From Rhizobium sp. BK251 (GTDB taxonomy: Bacteria > Pseudomonadota > Alphaproteobacteria > Rhizobiales > Rhizobiaceae): DNA of 64,000 nucleotides. The notes below the pieces were generated by a model. It searched no databases. It was not told the origin of the DNA and saw nothing but the letters and a program-made list of their open reading frames with translations. The stretch is from positions 310,001 to 374,000 of the forward strand of contig NZ_SLUQ01000008.1 in assembly GCF_004345245.1 (NCBI RefSeq), in the 5' to 3' direction. The translations under genes were made by a program, and so were the position numbers. Shown piece by piece: positions 27,632 to 35,556 of the stretch (the stretch's first letter is position 1; each line of letters starts with the position of its first letter).

Positions 27632-28114
27632 GTGGCCGTGTTCAGCCAAGTAGCGCCAAGTTTTGCTTCGCGTTCCGGGCCGCTTGCCCGCTTCGCGCTT
27701 TTCGCTCTCGTCATTGCTGCGCCCTTCTTCCTTCCCAATGTGGCTCGCGCCGATTTCCGGGTATGCAACGGGACGCAGAATCTCGTTGGCGTTGCCATCG
27801 GCTACCGCGCCAAGGATGGCTGGATCACAGAAGGCTGGTGGCAGGTTCCTGCGACGACCTGCGCCACGCTCATCGAGGGCGAGCTTCAATCACGCTATTA
27901 TTACCTCTACGCCGAGGACGCCGCACGCGGCGGCCGCTGGACAGGCGATATCCAGATGTGCGTGGCGGAGAATGAATTCAAGATCGTCGGCGTGCAGGAT
28001 TGCTTCGCCCGCGGTCACCAGAGAATGGGATTCAAGGAATACGACACGGGCCGCCAGGGAAGCTGGATGGTTCAGCTGTCCGACACACCAGGGACGCAAG
28101 AAAGCCAGAATTGA
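27632..28114 (+). CDS. DUF1036 secreted protein
   Basis: About 160 residues. The N-terminus has an export signal (ARFALFALVIAAPFFLPNVARA-DF), and the mature region (DFRVCNGTQNLVGVAIGYRAKDGWITEGWW and CATLIEGELQSRYYYLYAED) is the DUF1036 domain, with conserved cysteines in RVCNG, TTCATL and MCVAE. It is probably periplasmic and of unknown function. GTG 27632 is preferred because GGAG lies 5 nt upstream; TTG 27575 would add 19 unlikely residues. Its TGA overlaps the pyruvate kinase ATG (TGATG), so the two genes are translationally coupled. Confidence 0.83.
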   Translation: MAVFSQVAPSFASRSGPLARFALFALVIAAPFFLPNVARADFRVCNGTQNLVGVAIGYRAKDGWITEGWWQVPATTCATLIEGELQSRYYYLYAEDAARGGRWTGDIQMCVAENEFKIVGVQDCFARGHQRMGFKEYDTGRQGSWMVQLSDTPGTQESQN

Positions 28115-29553
28115 TGAAGCGTAATCGCAAGGTAAAGATCCTAGCCACTCTCGGCCCGGCCTCCAGCGAGGAATCGATGATCGAGAAGCTGCACCAGGCC
28201 GGTGCAGACGTCTTCCGCATCAACATGAGCCATTCCAGCCATGACATGATGCGCACATTGATCCAGCGCATACGCGCCGTCGAAGCTCGTTCCGGCCGGC
28301 CCATCGGCATCCTTGCCGACCTGCAGGGACCGAAGCTGCGCGTCGGCAAGTTTGCCGAGGGCAAGGTCGACCTGAAGCCAGGCGATACGTTCACGCTCGA
28401 CAACAAGGATATCCCCGGCGACGGCAGCCGCGTCTTCCTGCCGCATCCGGAAATCCTGGAATCTGTCCAGCCCGGCCACCGGCTGCTGATCGACGACGGA
28501 AAGCTGGCGCTCAAGGCTGAGAAGTGCGACGGCAAGAGCATCGTCACCACCGTCATTTCGGGCACGAAGATCTCCGACCGCAAGGGCGTGAGCCTTCCCG
28601 ACACACTGTTGACCGTCGGCGTGCTGACCGACAAGGACCGCACCGACCTCGACGCCGTGCTCGCGACCAACGACGTCGACTGGGTGGCGCTCTCCTTCGT
28701 CCAGCGTCCCGAAGACCTGGCGGAAGTTCGCAAGATCGCTCGCGGCCGCGTCGGCATCATGTCGAAGATCGAGAAGCCGCAGGCCATCGAGCGCATCGAG
28801 GAAATCATCGAGCTCTCCGACGCGCTGATGGTCGCCCGCGGAGACCTCGGCGTCGAGATGCCGCTCGAATCCGTTCCGGGCATCCAGAAGCAGCTTATTC
28901 GCGCCTGCCGCCGTTCGGGCAAGCCGGTGGTTGTCGCCACGCAGATGCTGGAATCGATGATTTCCGCGCCGGTTCCGACGCGCGCCGAAGTCTCGGACGT
29001 CGCCACCGCCGTCTTCGAAGGTGCGGACGCCGTCATGCTGTCGGCCGAATCCGCTTCCGGCGATTATCCGGTCGAAGCTGTCGCGACGATGGCCTCCATC
29101 GCGAGCACGATCGAACGCGAGCCGCACTATCCGGGCATCATCTATGCCCAGCGCGCCCAGCCGGAGGCAACCGGCGCCGATGCGATTTCGCTTGCAGCCC
29201 GGCAGATTGCCGAAACGCTGAAGCTGTCGGCGATCGTCTGTTACACCTCATCGGGCACGACGGGTCTGCGCGCCTCTCGCGAACGTCCGCAGGTGCCGAT
29301 CCTGGCGCTGTCGCCGGTCATCCAGACCGCACGCCGCCTAGCCATCGTCTGGGGCCTGCACTGCGTGGTCACCCATGACGCGACCGACCTCGACGACATG
29401 GTCAACCGTGCCTGCCGCATCGTCGCCGACGAGGGCTTCGGCAAGCCGGGCGATCGGATCATCATTTCCGCCGGCGTACCGCTCGGCACGCCGGGCGCAA
29501 CCAACATGCTGCGCATCGCCTACATCGGTTCGGACGGCCAAAGCGGCATCTGA
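28114..29553 (+). CDS. pykA: Pyruvate kinase
   Basis: A 479-residue glycolytic enzyme converting phosphoenolpyruvate and ADP to pyruvate and ATP. Signatures seen are KILATLGPASS at the N-terminus, FRINMSHSSHDMM, LADLQGPKLRVG, the active-site block IMSKIEKPQAIERIEEII near residue 220, ARGDLGVEMPLESVP and VATQMLESMI, and the C-terminal domain starting near residue 350. The B domain is present (residues about 70-170). The ATG at 28114 overlaps the DUF1036 stop by 1 nt. A strong terminator follows at 29580. The start inside the preceding gene that a longer frame would allow is not needed. Confidence 0.96.
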   Translation: MKRNRKVKILATLGPASSEESMIEKLHQAGADVFRINMSHSSHDMMRTLIQRIRAVEARSGRPIGILADLQGPKLRVGKFAEGKVDLKPGDTFTLDNKDIPGDGSRVFLPHPEILESVQPGHRLLIDDGKLALKAEKCDGKSIVTTVISGTKISDRKGVSLPDTLLTVGVLTDKDRTDLDAVLATNDVDWVALSFVQRPEDLAEVRKIARGRVGIMSKIEKPQAIERIEEIIELSDALMVARGDLGVEMPLESVPGIQKQLIRACRRSGKPVVVATQMLESMISAPVPTRAEVSDVATAVFEGADAVMLSAESASGDYPVEAVATMASIASTIEREPHYPGIIYAQRAQPEATGADAISLAARQIAETLKLSAIVCYTSSGTTGLRASRERPQVPILALSPVIQTARRLAIVWGLHCVVTHDATDLDDMVNRACRIVADEGFGKPGDRIIISAGVPLGTPGATNMLRIAYIGSDGQSGI

Positions 29554-29579
29554 TCGCTGCTGCGATTTCGAATTTGCAG

Positions 29580-29612
29580 AACCCGCCGTCGAAAGACGGC
29601 GGGTTTGTTTTT
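29580..29612 (+). terminator. Rho-independent terminator of pykA
   Basis: AACCCGCCGTC pairs with GACGGCGGGTT around GAAA (11-bp stem, GNRA loop), followed by TGTTTTT, 26 bp after the pykA stop. Confidence 0.95.
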
Positions 29613-29617
29613 GCGCT

Positions 29618-30175
29618 CTAGCTGGCGGGCAAGGACATGTGGCCGACGCGATAGACCTGGCCTTCTGCGGCGCTCGGCGGCATGTCGCGATAAAGGTTGA
29701 AGCGAACGATGGTCCACGTCCGCGGCTCGAAGGCCGAGACGGAGGCGAGCACGCTGCCTCCAGAGCCGCCGAGTGTCGCGCGCCGCGTCTCTCCTGCGCG
29801 AAGATCGGCAAGGTTGGCTTGAGGATCTATCGGGAGCACTTCACGCATTGCGAACTGTGCGGCATCGACGCCCGGCGCAGTCTCCGCGTGCCAGACGATC
29901 CAATGATGGATGCTCGGTCGTCCGAAGGCTTGCGTCAGCGCGTCGAAGCCCGGCCCGGTTATGAAGTTGCTGGCGCCCTCCGGCTCGTCCCAGAGATAGA
30001 AGGGCGCGTAGAGATTTTCCCGACTGCCGAACTCGCCCTTTCGCGCGCTGAGATAGGCCTTGAAGCGAAGGTGCGGAAAGCCGTCGGTGCCGGGGCCGCG
30101 GTCGCGGATGCGGCGGTCGATGATCGCCATGTCGTAGTCGGCGGGCAGGGTGAAGCTGTATTGCATGGCGATCAT
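29618..30175 (-). CDS. DUF4865 family protein
   Basis: A 185-residue protein matching the DUF4865 family: it begins MIAMQYSFTLPADYDMAIIDRRI and continues with FPHLRFKAYLSARKGEFGSRENLYAPFYLWDEPEG, a monooxygenase-like ferredoxin-fold pattern. The function is unknown. Two starts compete. ATG 30173-30175 gives the family N-terminus with GGGAG 8 nt upstream. ATG 30206-30208 adds 11 residues but overlaps the tautomerase stop as ATGA. Either way the gene is cotranscribed with the tautomerase gene. A tautomerase-DUF4865 pair opposite a LysR gene is an arrangement I recall from other proteobacteria. Confidence 0.8.
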   Translation of the reverse strand: MIAMQYSFTLPADYDMAIIDRRIRDRGPGTDGFPHLRFKAYLSARKGEFGSRENLYAPFYLWDEPEGASNFITGPGFDALTQAFGRPSIHHWIVWHAETAPGVDAAQFAMREVLPIDPQANLADLRAGETRRATLGGSGGSVLASVSAFEPRTWTIVRFNLYRDMPPSAAEGQVYRVGHMSLPAS

Positions 30176-30204
30176 GGAACGAACTCCCGGTGCCGAATTG
30201 TCGT

Positions 30205-30624
30205 TCATGATGGCTGTGCCGTGGCACGCGCACGCCAACCGTCTTCGGCCATCTGTGCCAGACCGTCGCCAAACGACCATTCGTCGGGCTCGGAAGTGGT
30301 AATGGTAATCATGACGTCTTCCTTTCGCAGTCCGGGCGCTTCACCGAGAAGCTCTGCGGCGCGCTTGAAGAAACGCTTCCTTGTCTCGGTGCTGCGCGGC
30401 CGGCCGGCATGGATCGCAAACAGTACGAAATCGTCCGAGCGCGGCCCGGCAAGATAGTTGCGATCGAAGATCAGTTCGCCGGGCTCGTGCTGGTGGATTT
30501 CGTGGAAGCGGTCGGCAGGCGGCACGTCGAATGCCTCGACCAGCGCGCGGTGAATACTGTCGGAAAGCGCTCGCAGATATTCCGGGGATTTGCCCTTGAG
30601 CAAGGATATCCGAACGAAAGGCAT
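30205..30624 (-). CDS. Tautomerase family protein
   Basis: A 139-residue member of the 4-oxalocrotonate tautomerase/MIF superfamily in its long form. After the initiator methionine comes proline (MPFVRISLLKGKSPEYLRALSDSIHRAL), and Pro1 is the catalytic base of the superfamily. The second half-repeat contains EDVMITITTSEPDEWSFGDG. The substrate is unknown. It is the first gene of an operon with DUF4865 and is divergent from a LysR gene 106 bp away, which likely controls it in response to a small molecule. Confidence 0.88.
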   Translation of the reverse strand: MPFVRISLLKGKSPEYLRALSDSIHRALVEAFDVPPADRFHEIHQHEPGELIFDRNYLAGPRSDDFVLFAIHAGRPRSTETRKRFFKRAAELLGEAPGLRKEDVMITITTSEPDEWSFGDGLAQMAEDGWRARATAQPS

Positions 30625-30683
30625 GGAAGCCTCCTTGGTTGAGATCTTGACAAGAGGATCATCGCACGACAGTTTAATCCATA

Positions 30684-30695
30684 AAATCAGAATTT
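30684..30695. promoter_or_regulatory. Possible LysR binding site
   Basis: In the 106-bp AT-rich gap between the tautomerase and LysR genes, AAAT-CAGA-ATTT is a small dyad flanked by further A/T symmetry. Position and composition suit a LysR site, but the motif is short. Confidence 0.3.
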
Positions 30696-30730
30696 AATGA
30701 ACAAACGATCCTGAAAATTGGGATTAATTG

Positions 30731-31648
30731 ATGCGCCGTACGATCTTCGATCTCGATGTGCTCCGCACCTTCGTAACCGGGATGGAGCTCGGCAATTTCG
30801 CCAAGGCTTCCGAGCGCCTTGGCCGCTCGACTTCGGCGGTCAGCGCGCAGTTGAAGAAGCTGGAAGAGCAGGCGGGCACGCCGATCTTTCGCAAGGCTGG
30901 CCGCGGCCTGGCGCTCACCGAGGCGGGCGAGACCATGCTTGCGTACGCCCGCCGTCTTCTCGAACTGAACGACGATGCGGCCGCGGCAGTCCAAAGCGTC
31001 GAGCTCGAGGGCTGGGTGCGGCTGGGGCTGCAGGAGGATTTCGGCGAGAATGTCCTTCCCGACGTGCTTGGCCGCTTTGCGCGGGCTCATCCGAAGGTCA
31101 GGATCGAAGCTCGTGTCGTGCGCAATGCGGAACTGATAGAGCGCGTCACGACCGGCAAGCTCGACCTTGCACTCGCCTGGAGCGACGGGACGCTCACTGC
31201 CCATTGCGAGAAGATCGGCGAGGTGCCGATGCGATGGATCGGTCCGGCGTCCGGCGCTGCCGCCTGGAATGCTGCGAGCGGCGAGCCGCTGCCGCTCGCT
31301 TCGCTGGAGGCGCCTTGCCTGTTGCGGACGGCAGCGACGAACGCGCTCGACCGCGCCAACATTGCCTGGCGCCTGTCATTCGTCAGCCCCAGCCTTGGCG
31401 GGCTTTGGGCGGCGACCGCTGCCGGCCTCGGCATCACGGTCCGCACGCCGATCGGCCTTCCGGCCAAGGTCAGGCCGATTGCGCCTTCTTCTGTCGGGCT
31501 GCCGCAGCTGCCTTCACTCGGCCTCGTCCTTCATCGCGCCGAGGCCGATCCGGATGCCGCGACATCGCGACTTGCTTCCCTCGTACTGCAATCCGTTCGG
31601 GACGCGCTCTTCGACGCGGTTCCTCAAAGGGAACTGATCAGTGCGTGA
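30731..31648 (+). CDS. LysR family transcriptional regulator
   Basis: A 305-residue regulator. The N-terminal winged helix-turn-helix (about 1-65) reads FDLDVLRTFVTGMELGNFAKASERLGRSTSAVSAQLKKLEEQAGTPIFRKAGRGLALTEAG with no breaks. The C-terminal LysR substrate-binding domain (about 90-290) follows, with VRLGLQEDF at its start. ATG 30731 is used; the TTG just before it is in frame but unnecessary. It is divergent from the tautomerase/DUF4865 operon, its probable target, and ends 17 bp before the convergent dehydratase gene. Confidence 0.93.
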   Translation: MRRTIFDLDVLRTFVTGMELGNFAKASERLGRSTSAVSAQLKKLEEQAGTPIFRKAGRGLALTEAGETMLAYARRLLELNDDAAAAVQSVELEGWVRLGLQEDFGENVLPDVLGRFARAHPKVRIEARVVRNAELIERVTTGKLDLALAWSDGTLTAHCEKIGEVPMRWIGPASGAAAWNAASGEPLPLASLEAPCLLRTAATNALDRANIAWRLSFVSPSLGGLWAATAAGLGITVRTPIGLPAKVRPIAPSSVGLPQLPSLGLVLHRAEADPDAATSRLASLVLQSVRDALFDAVPQRELISA

Positions 31649-31665
31649 AGCCGGCGGCCCGCGTC

Positions 31666-32640
31666 TCAGCCAAAACGCTCCAGGGCCGTTGCGAAGACCT
31701 CTGCATCGACATTTCCGCCGGAAGCGAAGGCGATCACGGTATCGCCCTTGATCTCATCCTTGCGGAAAAGCGCCGCCGCGAGCGCGACCGCGCCGCCGGG
31801 CTCGATCACGATCTTGAGCCTCGAGAACGCGATCGCCATGGCCTGGAGTGCCTCCTCGTCCGTCACCACGAGGCCGGGGCCGCAGAGCCGCTGCAGGATT
31901 GGGAAGGTGATATTGCCGGGCTGCGGCGTGACGATCGCATCGCAGATGGAACCGGACATCGTCGCGTTTCGCTCGATCTTGCCCGCTGCCAGGGAACGCG
32001 TCGCATCATCGAAGCCGGCCGGCTCGCAGGGACGCACCCGCAGGCCGGGAGCCCGTGCTTCCAGAGCGAGCGAGATGCCGGAGGTGAGGCCGCCTCCGCC
32101 GCAGGGCACGAGCACCTCTGCAGTTTCGATACCTGCCTCGGTGGCCTGCTCGGCGATTTCAAGACCGGATGTGCCCTGGCCGGCGATTACGAGAGGTTCG
32201 TCGAAGGGCTTGATAAGGGTAAGCCCTCTTTCCTTTGAAAGCCTTGCGCCGATTTCGTCGCGATCTTCCTTTATGCGATCGTAGAGCACGACCTCGGCGC
32301 CGAAGGCGCGGGTGTTGTCGATCTTCAGCTTCGGTGCATCGATTGGCATGACGATCACCGCGGGCACGCCGTGCATCCGGGCCGCGAGCGCGACCCCTTG
32401 GGCGTGGTTGCCGGAAGAGAAGGCGATGACGCCCCTGGCCCTGATCTCGGGCGGCAGCGCCGACACGGCCGACCAACCGCCGCGGAACTTGAAGGACCCG
32501 GAATGCTGCAGGCATTCGGCTTTCACGAAGACGCGCCGCCCCGCAATCTCATCGACGAAAGGGGAGGAGAGAAGCGGCGTGCGGCGGACATGGCCGTCCA
32601 GGCGCGCACGGGCGGCTTCGATCATTTCAATGGATGCCAT
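31666..32640 (-). CDS. Threonine/serine dehydratase (PLP, fold type II)
   Basis: A 324-residue catabolic-type dehydratase. The PLP lysine is in HSGSFKFRGGWSA near residue 52. The substrate loop is SSGNHAQGVALAA, and the phosphate-binding glycine loop is PCGGGGLTSG near residue 181. It lacks the C-terminal ACT-like regulatory domains of biosynthetic IlvA, so it is probably a degradative threonine/serine dehydratase (TdcB-like) or a serine racemase/hydroxyaspartate dehydratase. ATG 32638-32640 is used. It lies 73 bp downstream of the AraC gene on the same strand. Confidence 0.85.
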   Translation of the reverse strand: MASIEMIEAARARLDGHVRRTPLLSSPFVDEIAGRRVFVKAECLQHSGSFKFRGGWSAVSALPPEIRARGVIAFSSGNHAQGVALAARMHGVPAVIVMPIDAPKLKIDNTRAFGAEVVLYDRIKEDRDEIGARLSKERGLTLIKPFDEPLVIAGQGTSGLEIAEQATEAGIETAEVLVPCGGGGLTSGISLALEARAPGLRVRPCEPAGFDDATRSLAAGKIERNATMSGSICDAIVTPQPGNITFPILQRLCGPGLVVTDEEALQAMAIAFSRLKIVIEPGGAVALAAALFRKDEIKGDTVIAFASGGNVDAEVFATALERFG

Positions 32641-32713
32641 GGGGAGACTCTCTTGAGGGAACAGATGGGGATATGAATAGGGCGCACCCGGCAGCTTGGA
32701 AACGGTCACTTTG

Positions 32714-33814
32714 TCACGGTAACACGAAAGCGACCCGTGCCTCGTCTCTGTCCTGTTGAGGCTGGTTCTCGGCGCGCCGTCGGAACTCGGTCGGGCTTTC
32801 GCCGGTCACGCGAGCGAATTCACGGTTGAAATTGGATTTGCTGATGAAGCCGGAGTCGAACATCACCCGCGTCACCGGATGATCCGTCGCCGCAAGCGCG
32901 TCGCAGGCATGGCGGATGCGGAAGGCATTCACATATTGGGAGACGCTCATGCCATGGATGCGGTTGACGGCCATGGAGACGCGCCGGGCCGGCAGGCCGA
33001 GCTTGCGGGCGATGCGGTTGAGATTGAGATCCGGATCGAGGTAGATCGCCTTCGACTGCATGAGCGCATCCAACGCTGCTGCTGCGCTGCCGTCCTCTTC
33101 GGTCGGCGCCGGATTGACGGTCATCTCGGCGGCGAGCTCTTCGGCAGACTGGTTGGTGCCGGCGACGAGCGCCGCGCCGCCGAGGATGAGGAGCGCAATC
33201 ACGTTGCCGAAGGCAACGATCGAGGCGGCGTGGGCCCCACCGGACCGCTCGAAATCGAGGCTGATGAAGACATCGCTGAGGCCTCCGGCGACAACGGCGG
33301 TGGCTGTGATCAGCAGAGATCGGTAGGAAAGCAGCGTCCCGTCCAGCCGCGAGGCGATCAGGCCGTCAGGTCCGCGCCGGGCGAGCCAGAAAAGCGCCAC
33401 GCCATAGCCGATAAAGATCATGATCAGGACGAAGCCCATCGGCTCGCGCCAAAAGGCGAGCATCAAGGCGATCGTCGCGGCCGGGAGGGCATGCGGCCAG
33501 AGCCTGGTGAGACGCAGCGGCTCTTCGAGTGTCAAGTTGCGGAAGCTGATCCAGGCAATCGCGGGGATCAAGGCAGCCGTGATCGACTGCGCCGGCATGA
33601 TCGCCAGGATCTCGTAGCCCCAGCGAATCCCGATGAACACCGATTGCAACGCATAGACGCCGATGAGGAACATGAAGGGTTGCCTCTCCCTCGCGCGCCA
33701 GTCCTCCTGCCGAAGCATGCGCACCAGCAGGATCGCAAGCAGCAGTGCAACGACGAAAGGCAAGGGCACGAAGATCATGGGCATGTCCGGCAAGGGTTGG
33801 TGACTATCCAACAT
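32714..33814 (-). CDS. AraC family regulator with N-terminal seven-helix membrane domain
   Basis: A 366-residue protein. The first 215 residues contain about seven hydrophobic helices (for example FVVALLLAILLV, FMFLIGVYALQSVFI, FVLIMIFIGYGVALFWL and IVAFGNVIALLILGGAALVAG). The last 100 residues (about 245-350) form an AraC DNA-binding domain with two helix-turn-helices (LNLNRIARKLGLPARRVSMAVNR and VTRVMFDSGFISKSNFNREFARVTGESPTEFRRR). It should sense a signal in or across the membrane and regulate DNA directly from the membrane. ATG 33812-33814 is used; GTG 33817 is equivalent. It is divergent from a secreted protein gene (118-bp gap), a candidate target. Confidence 0.88.
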   Translation of the reverse strand: MLDSHQPLPDMPMIFVPLPFVVALLLAILLVRMLRQEDWRARERQPFMFLIGVYALQSVFIGIRWGYEILAIMPAQSITAALIPAIAWISFRNLTLEEPLRLTRLWPHALPAATIALMLAFWREPMGFVLIMIFIGYGVALFWLARRGPDGLIASRLDGTLLSYRSLLITATAVVAGGLSDVFISLDFERSGGAHAASIVAFGNVIALLILGGAALVAGTNQSAEELAAEMTVNPAPTEEDGSAAAALDALMQSKAIYLDPDLNLNRIARKLGLPARRVSMAVNRIHGMSVSQYVNAFRIRHACDALAATDHPVTRVMFDSGFISKSNFNREFARVTGESPTEFRRRAENQPQQDRDEARVAFVLP

Positions 33815-33932
33815 CACATTGGCCTCGATCGCAATCGCGGGCGACCCGGATCATGATCGAGGTCTTCGCATGAAAAGAGAACCGCCAGTCTGCAGCCGAC
33901 CGCAATCCTGCGGAGCAGCTACGGAGCACGCG

Positions 33933-34640
33933 ATGACGATCATCCTTTCCATCCCGATTTTCATACTCACCCTGATGTCGGCGCTTGCCGGCCCAGCGCC
34001 CGCGGGCGAGACGATCGATCTTTCGACGATACGCAGCATCGTCATTACCGGCGATGCAAGCGCCATCGAGATCACCACCTCGGCGGAGGAACCATATCGC
34101 GCCAGCGTCAGCGGACGCCGGTCCGGCTGGTTCTCCTCCTGGTACTCGAGCTGGTTCTACAATTCCTGCAACGACCGCAGCCGCTTCGGCATCGAGGGAA
34201 CGACGCTGACCATCGATGTCGCGCTTTCGGCCTGGAGCGACATCGCCGATTGCGCCCCGCATCTCTCCGCCAATATTCCCGCCGGCGTCGCCGTCCGTAT
34301 CGAGCAGGAGGCCTTCTCGGCGGATCTCGACGGCGATTTCTCGAGTTTCGCGACGACGACAAACGCGGCCGACATCACGCTCAACGGCCACGCATCCGCC
34401 GTCGACATCAGCGGCAGCGCGGTGCGGGCGAACCTCAGCTATGCGCGCGTCCTGCGCGACGAAAAGGTCGCGATAACGGCGCAGTCGCTCGATGCCTTTG
34501 TCGGCTTCGGCAAGGATGTGCCAGTCGATTATACGGTCACCGCGAAGGCTTCCTATGTCGACAGCCTCGTGCCGAGCGTTCCCGGCAGCCGGCCGCTGGT
34601 CAACATCCGCGGTGATTTCGTTCGCGTCAGGATCCGGTAA
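33933..34640 (+). CDS. Secreted hypothetical protein, beta-rich
   Basis: About 235 residues. It starts with a signal peptide (MTIILSIPIFILTLMSALAGPAPA-GE). The mature chain is rich in short beta-strand and Ser/Asp/Ala segments (SIVITGDASAIEITTSAEEPYRASVSG, VAVRIEQEAFSADLDGDFSSF, ADITLNGHASAVDISG), resembling the right-handed repeated strands of DUF4097/DUF2807-type adhesin-like proteins. I cannot assign a family with confidence. A Trp/Ser-rich patch (GWFSSWYSSWFYNSC) is unusual. ATG 33933 has GGAG 6-7 nt upstream. It is divergent from the membrane AraC gene and overlaps the convergent hydrolase gene by 14 bp. Confidence 0.6.
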   Translation: MTIILSIPIFILTLMSALAGPAPAGETIDLSTIRSIVITGDASAIEITTSAEEPYRASVSGRRSGWFSSWYSSWFYNSCNDRSRFGIEGTTLTIDVALSAWSDIADCAPHLSANIPAGVAVRIEQEAFSADLDGDFSSFATTTNAADITLNGHASAVDISGSAVRANLSYARVLRDEKVAITAQSLDAFVGFGKDVPVDYTVTAKASYVDSLVPSVPGSRPLVNIRGDFVRVRIR

Positions 34641-35472
34641 AGGTCCTGCCGGCTGCGAGCCTTGCCGGCCCGTCGGGATCGTGTGCAGGCAGGATGATGG
34701 TCGGCTCGCTGGTGGCGAACTGCCTGATGGCGCGCAGCGTCGCCTCCGAGATGGTCGGATCGTAGGTCACGCCATCGGCCTTCCCGTTGGCGAGATTGGC
34801 CTCCGTGTAGGTGGCGTCGCCGGCGAGGAAATAGGTGATGCCCGCATCGCGGACGACGACGGAGACGTGGCCTTTCGCGTGGCCCGGCGTCGGCACCAGG
34901 AAGATGCTGCCGTCACGGGTGATCGGGTGCGATGCGGGGAAGGGGCCAACCGGCGGGCCGTCCATGTCCACGAGCTCCGGCTTCAGCCAGACCGGCCAGC
35001 GCTGCGGCAGGCATCCCATCATCATGCCCATCAGGCCTCGCGAGACCTCGTAGTTCTCCCGGGGCGCTATGATGCGGTTGTGAGGGAAATGATCGAGGCC
35101 GCCGGTATGGTCGTGGTGGAAATGGGTGAGGATCACCACCTCGATGTCACGCGCCGGGTCGAGGCCCATGGCGGCAAGGCGGGGACCGATCTCCTCCAGC
35201 GGCGCAACCTTGATGACGACTTCCCTGGTGAAAAAGGGATTCCAGCGCGGCAGGTAGCCGGGCACGGAATTGCGCCAGGTGTCGCCCGTATCGACAAGGA
35301 AGCGTCCCTCGGGATGCTCGATCAGGAAGCAGAAGATCGGCAGCGGATCGACCCAGTTGCGATCGCGGAAGATATCAACCTTGCGGCCGAAGGCACCGCG
35401 GCCGTCGCGCCCCGTCTTTTGCGCGGTCTTCATCCGGGCCTTGCCGGTTTCGATGGGTGTGATCCTGATCAT
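34627..35472 (-). CDS. Metallo-beta-lactamase-fold hydrolase, AHL-lactonase-like
   Basis: A 281-residue hydrolase with all ligands of the dinuclear zinc site of the MBL fold: THFHHDHTGG (H117, H119, D121, H122), TPGHAKGH (H198), AGDA (D219) and PAHD (H263). Overall it resembles the N-acyl-homoserine lactonase group (AiiA/AttM-like), which opens the lactone ring of quorum-sensing signals; other lactones remain possible. There is no signal peptide, so it is cytoplasmic. It is divergent from a TetR gene, and two matching palindromes (35489-35502 and 35530-35541) lie between them, so TetR repression with relief by a ligand, perhaps the substrate, is likely. Confidence 0.8.
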   Translation of the reverse strand: MIRITPIETGKARMKTAQKTGRDGRGAFGRKVDIFRDRNWVDPLPIFCFLIEHPEGRFLVDTGDTWRNSVPGYLPRWNPFFTREVVIKVAPLEEIGPRLAAMGLDPARDIEVVILTHFHHDHTGGLDHFPHNRIIAPRENYEVSRGLMGMMMGCLPQRWPVWLKPELVDMDGPPVGPFPASHPITRDGSIFLVPTPGHAKGHVSVVVRDAGITYFLAGDATYTEANLANGKADGVTYDPTISEATLRAIRQFATSEPTIILPAHDPDGPARLAAGRTFTGS

Positions 35473-35488
35473 CGTGGCGTCTCCAAAA

Positions 35489-35502
35489 AGAACGGTCGTT
35501 CT
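35489..35502. promoter_or_regulatory. TetR operator 1
   Basis: AGAACG-GT-CGTTCT, a dyad with 6-bp arms centred 40 bp from an equivalent site. It is 17 bp upstream of the hydrolase start. Confidence 0.75.
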
Positions 35503-35529
35503 ACTAGCGCTAATTGGATGACTTGTAAA

Positions 35530-35541
35530 GAACGAGCGTTC
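35530..35541. promoter_or_regulatory. TetR operator 2
   Basis: GAACG-AG-CGTTC, sharing GAACGnnCGTTC with operator 1 and lying 16 bp upstream of the TetR start. The 40-bp centre spacing, about four helical turns, would place two repressor dimers on the same face. Confidence 0.75.
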
Positions 35542-35556
35542 GTTTTATTTAAAGGC

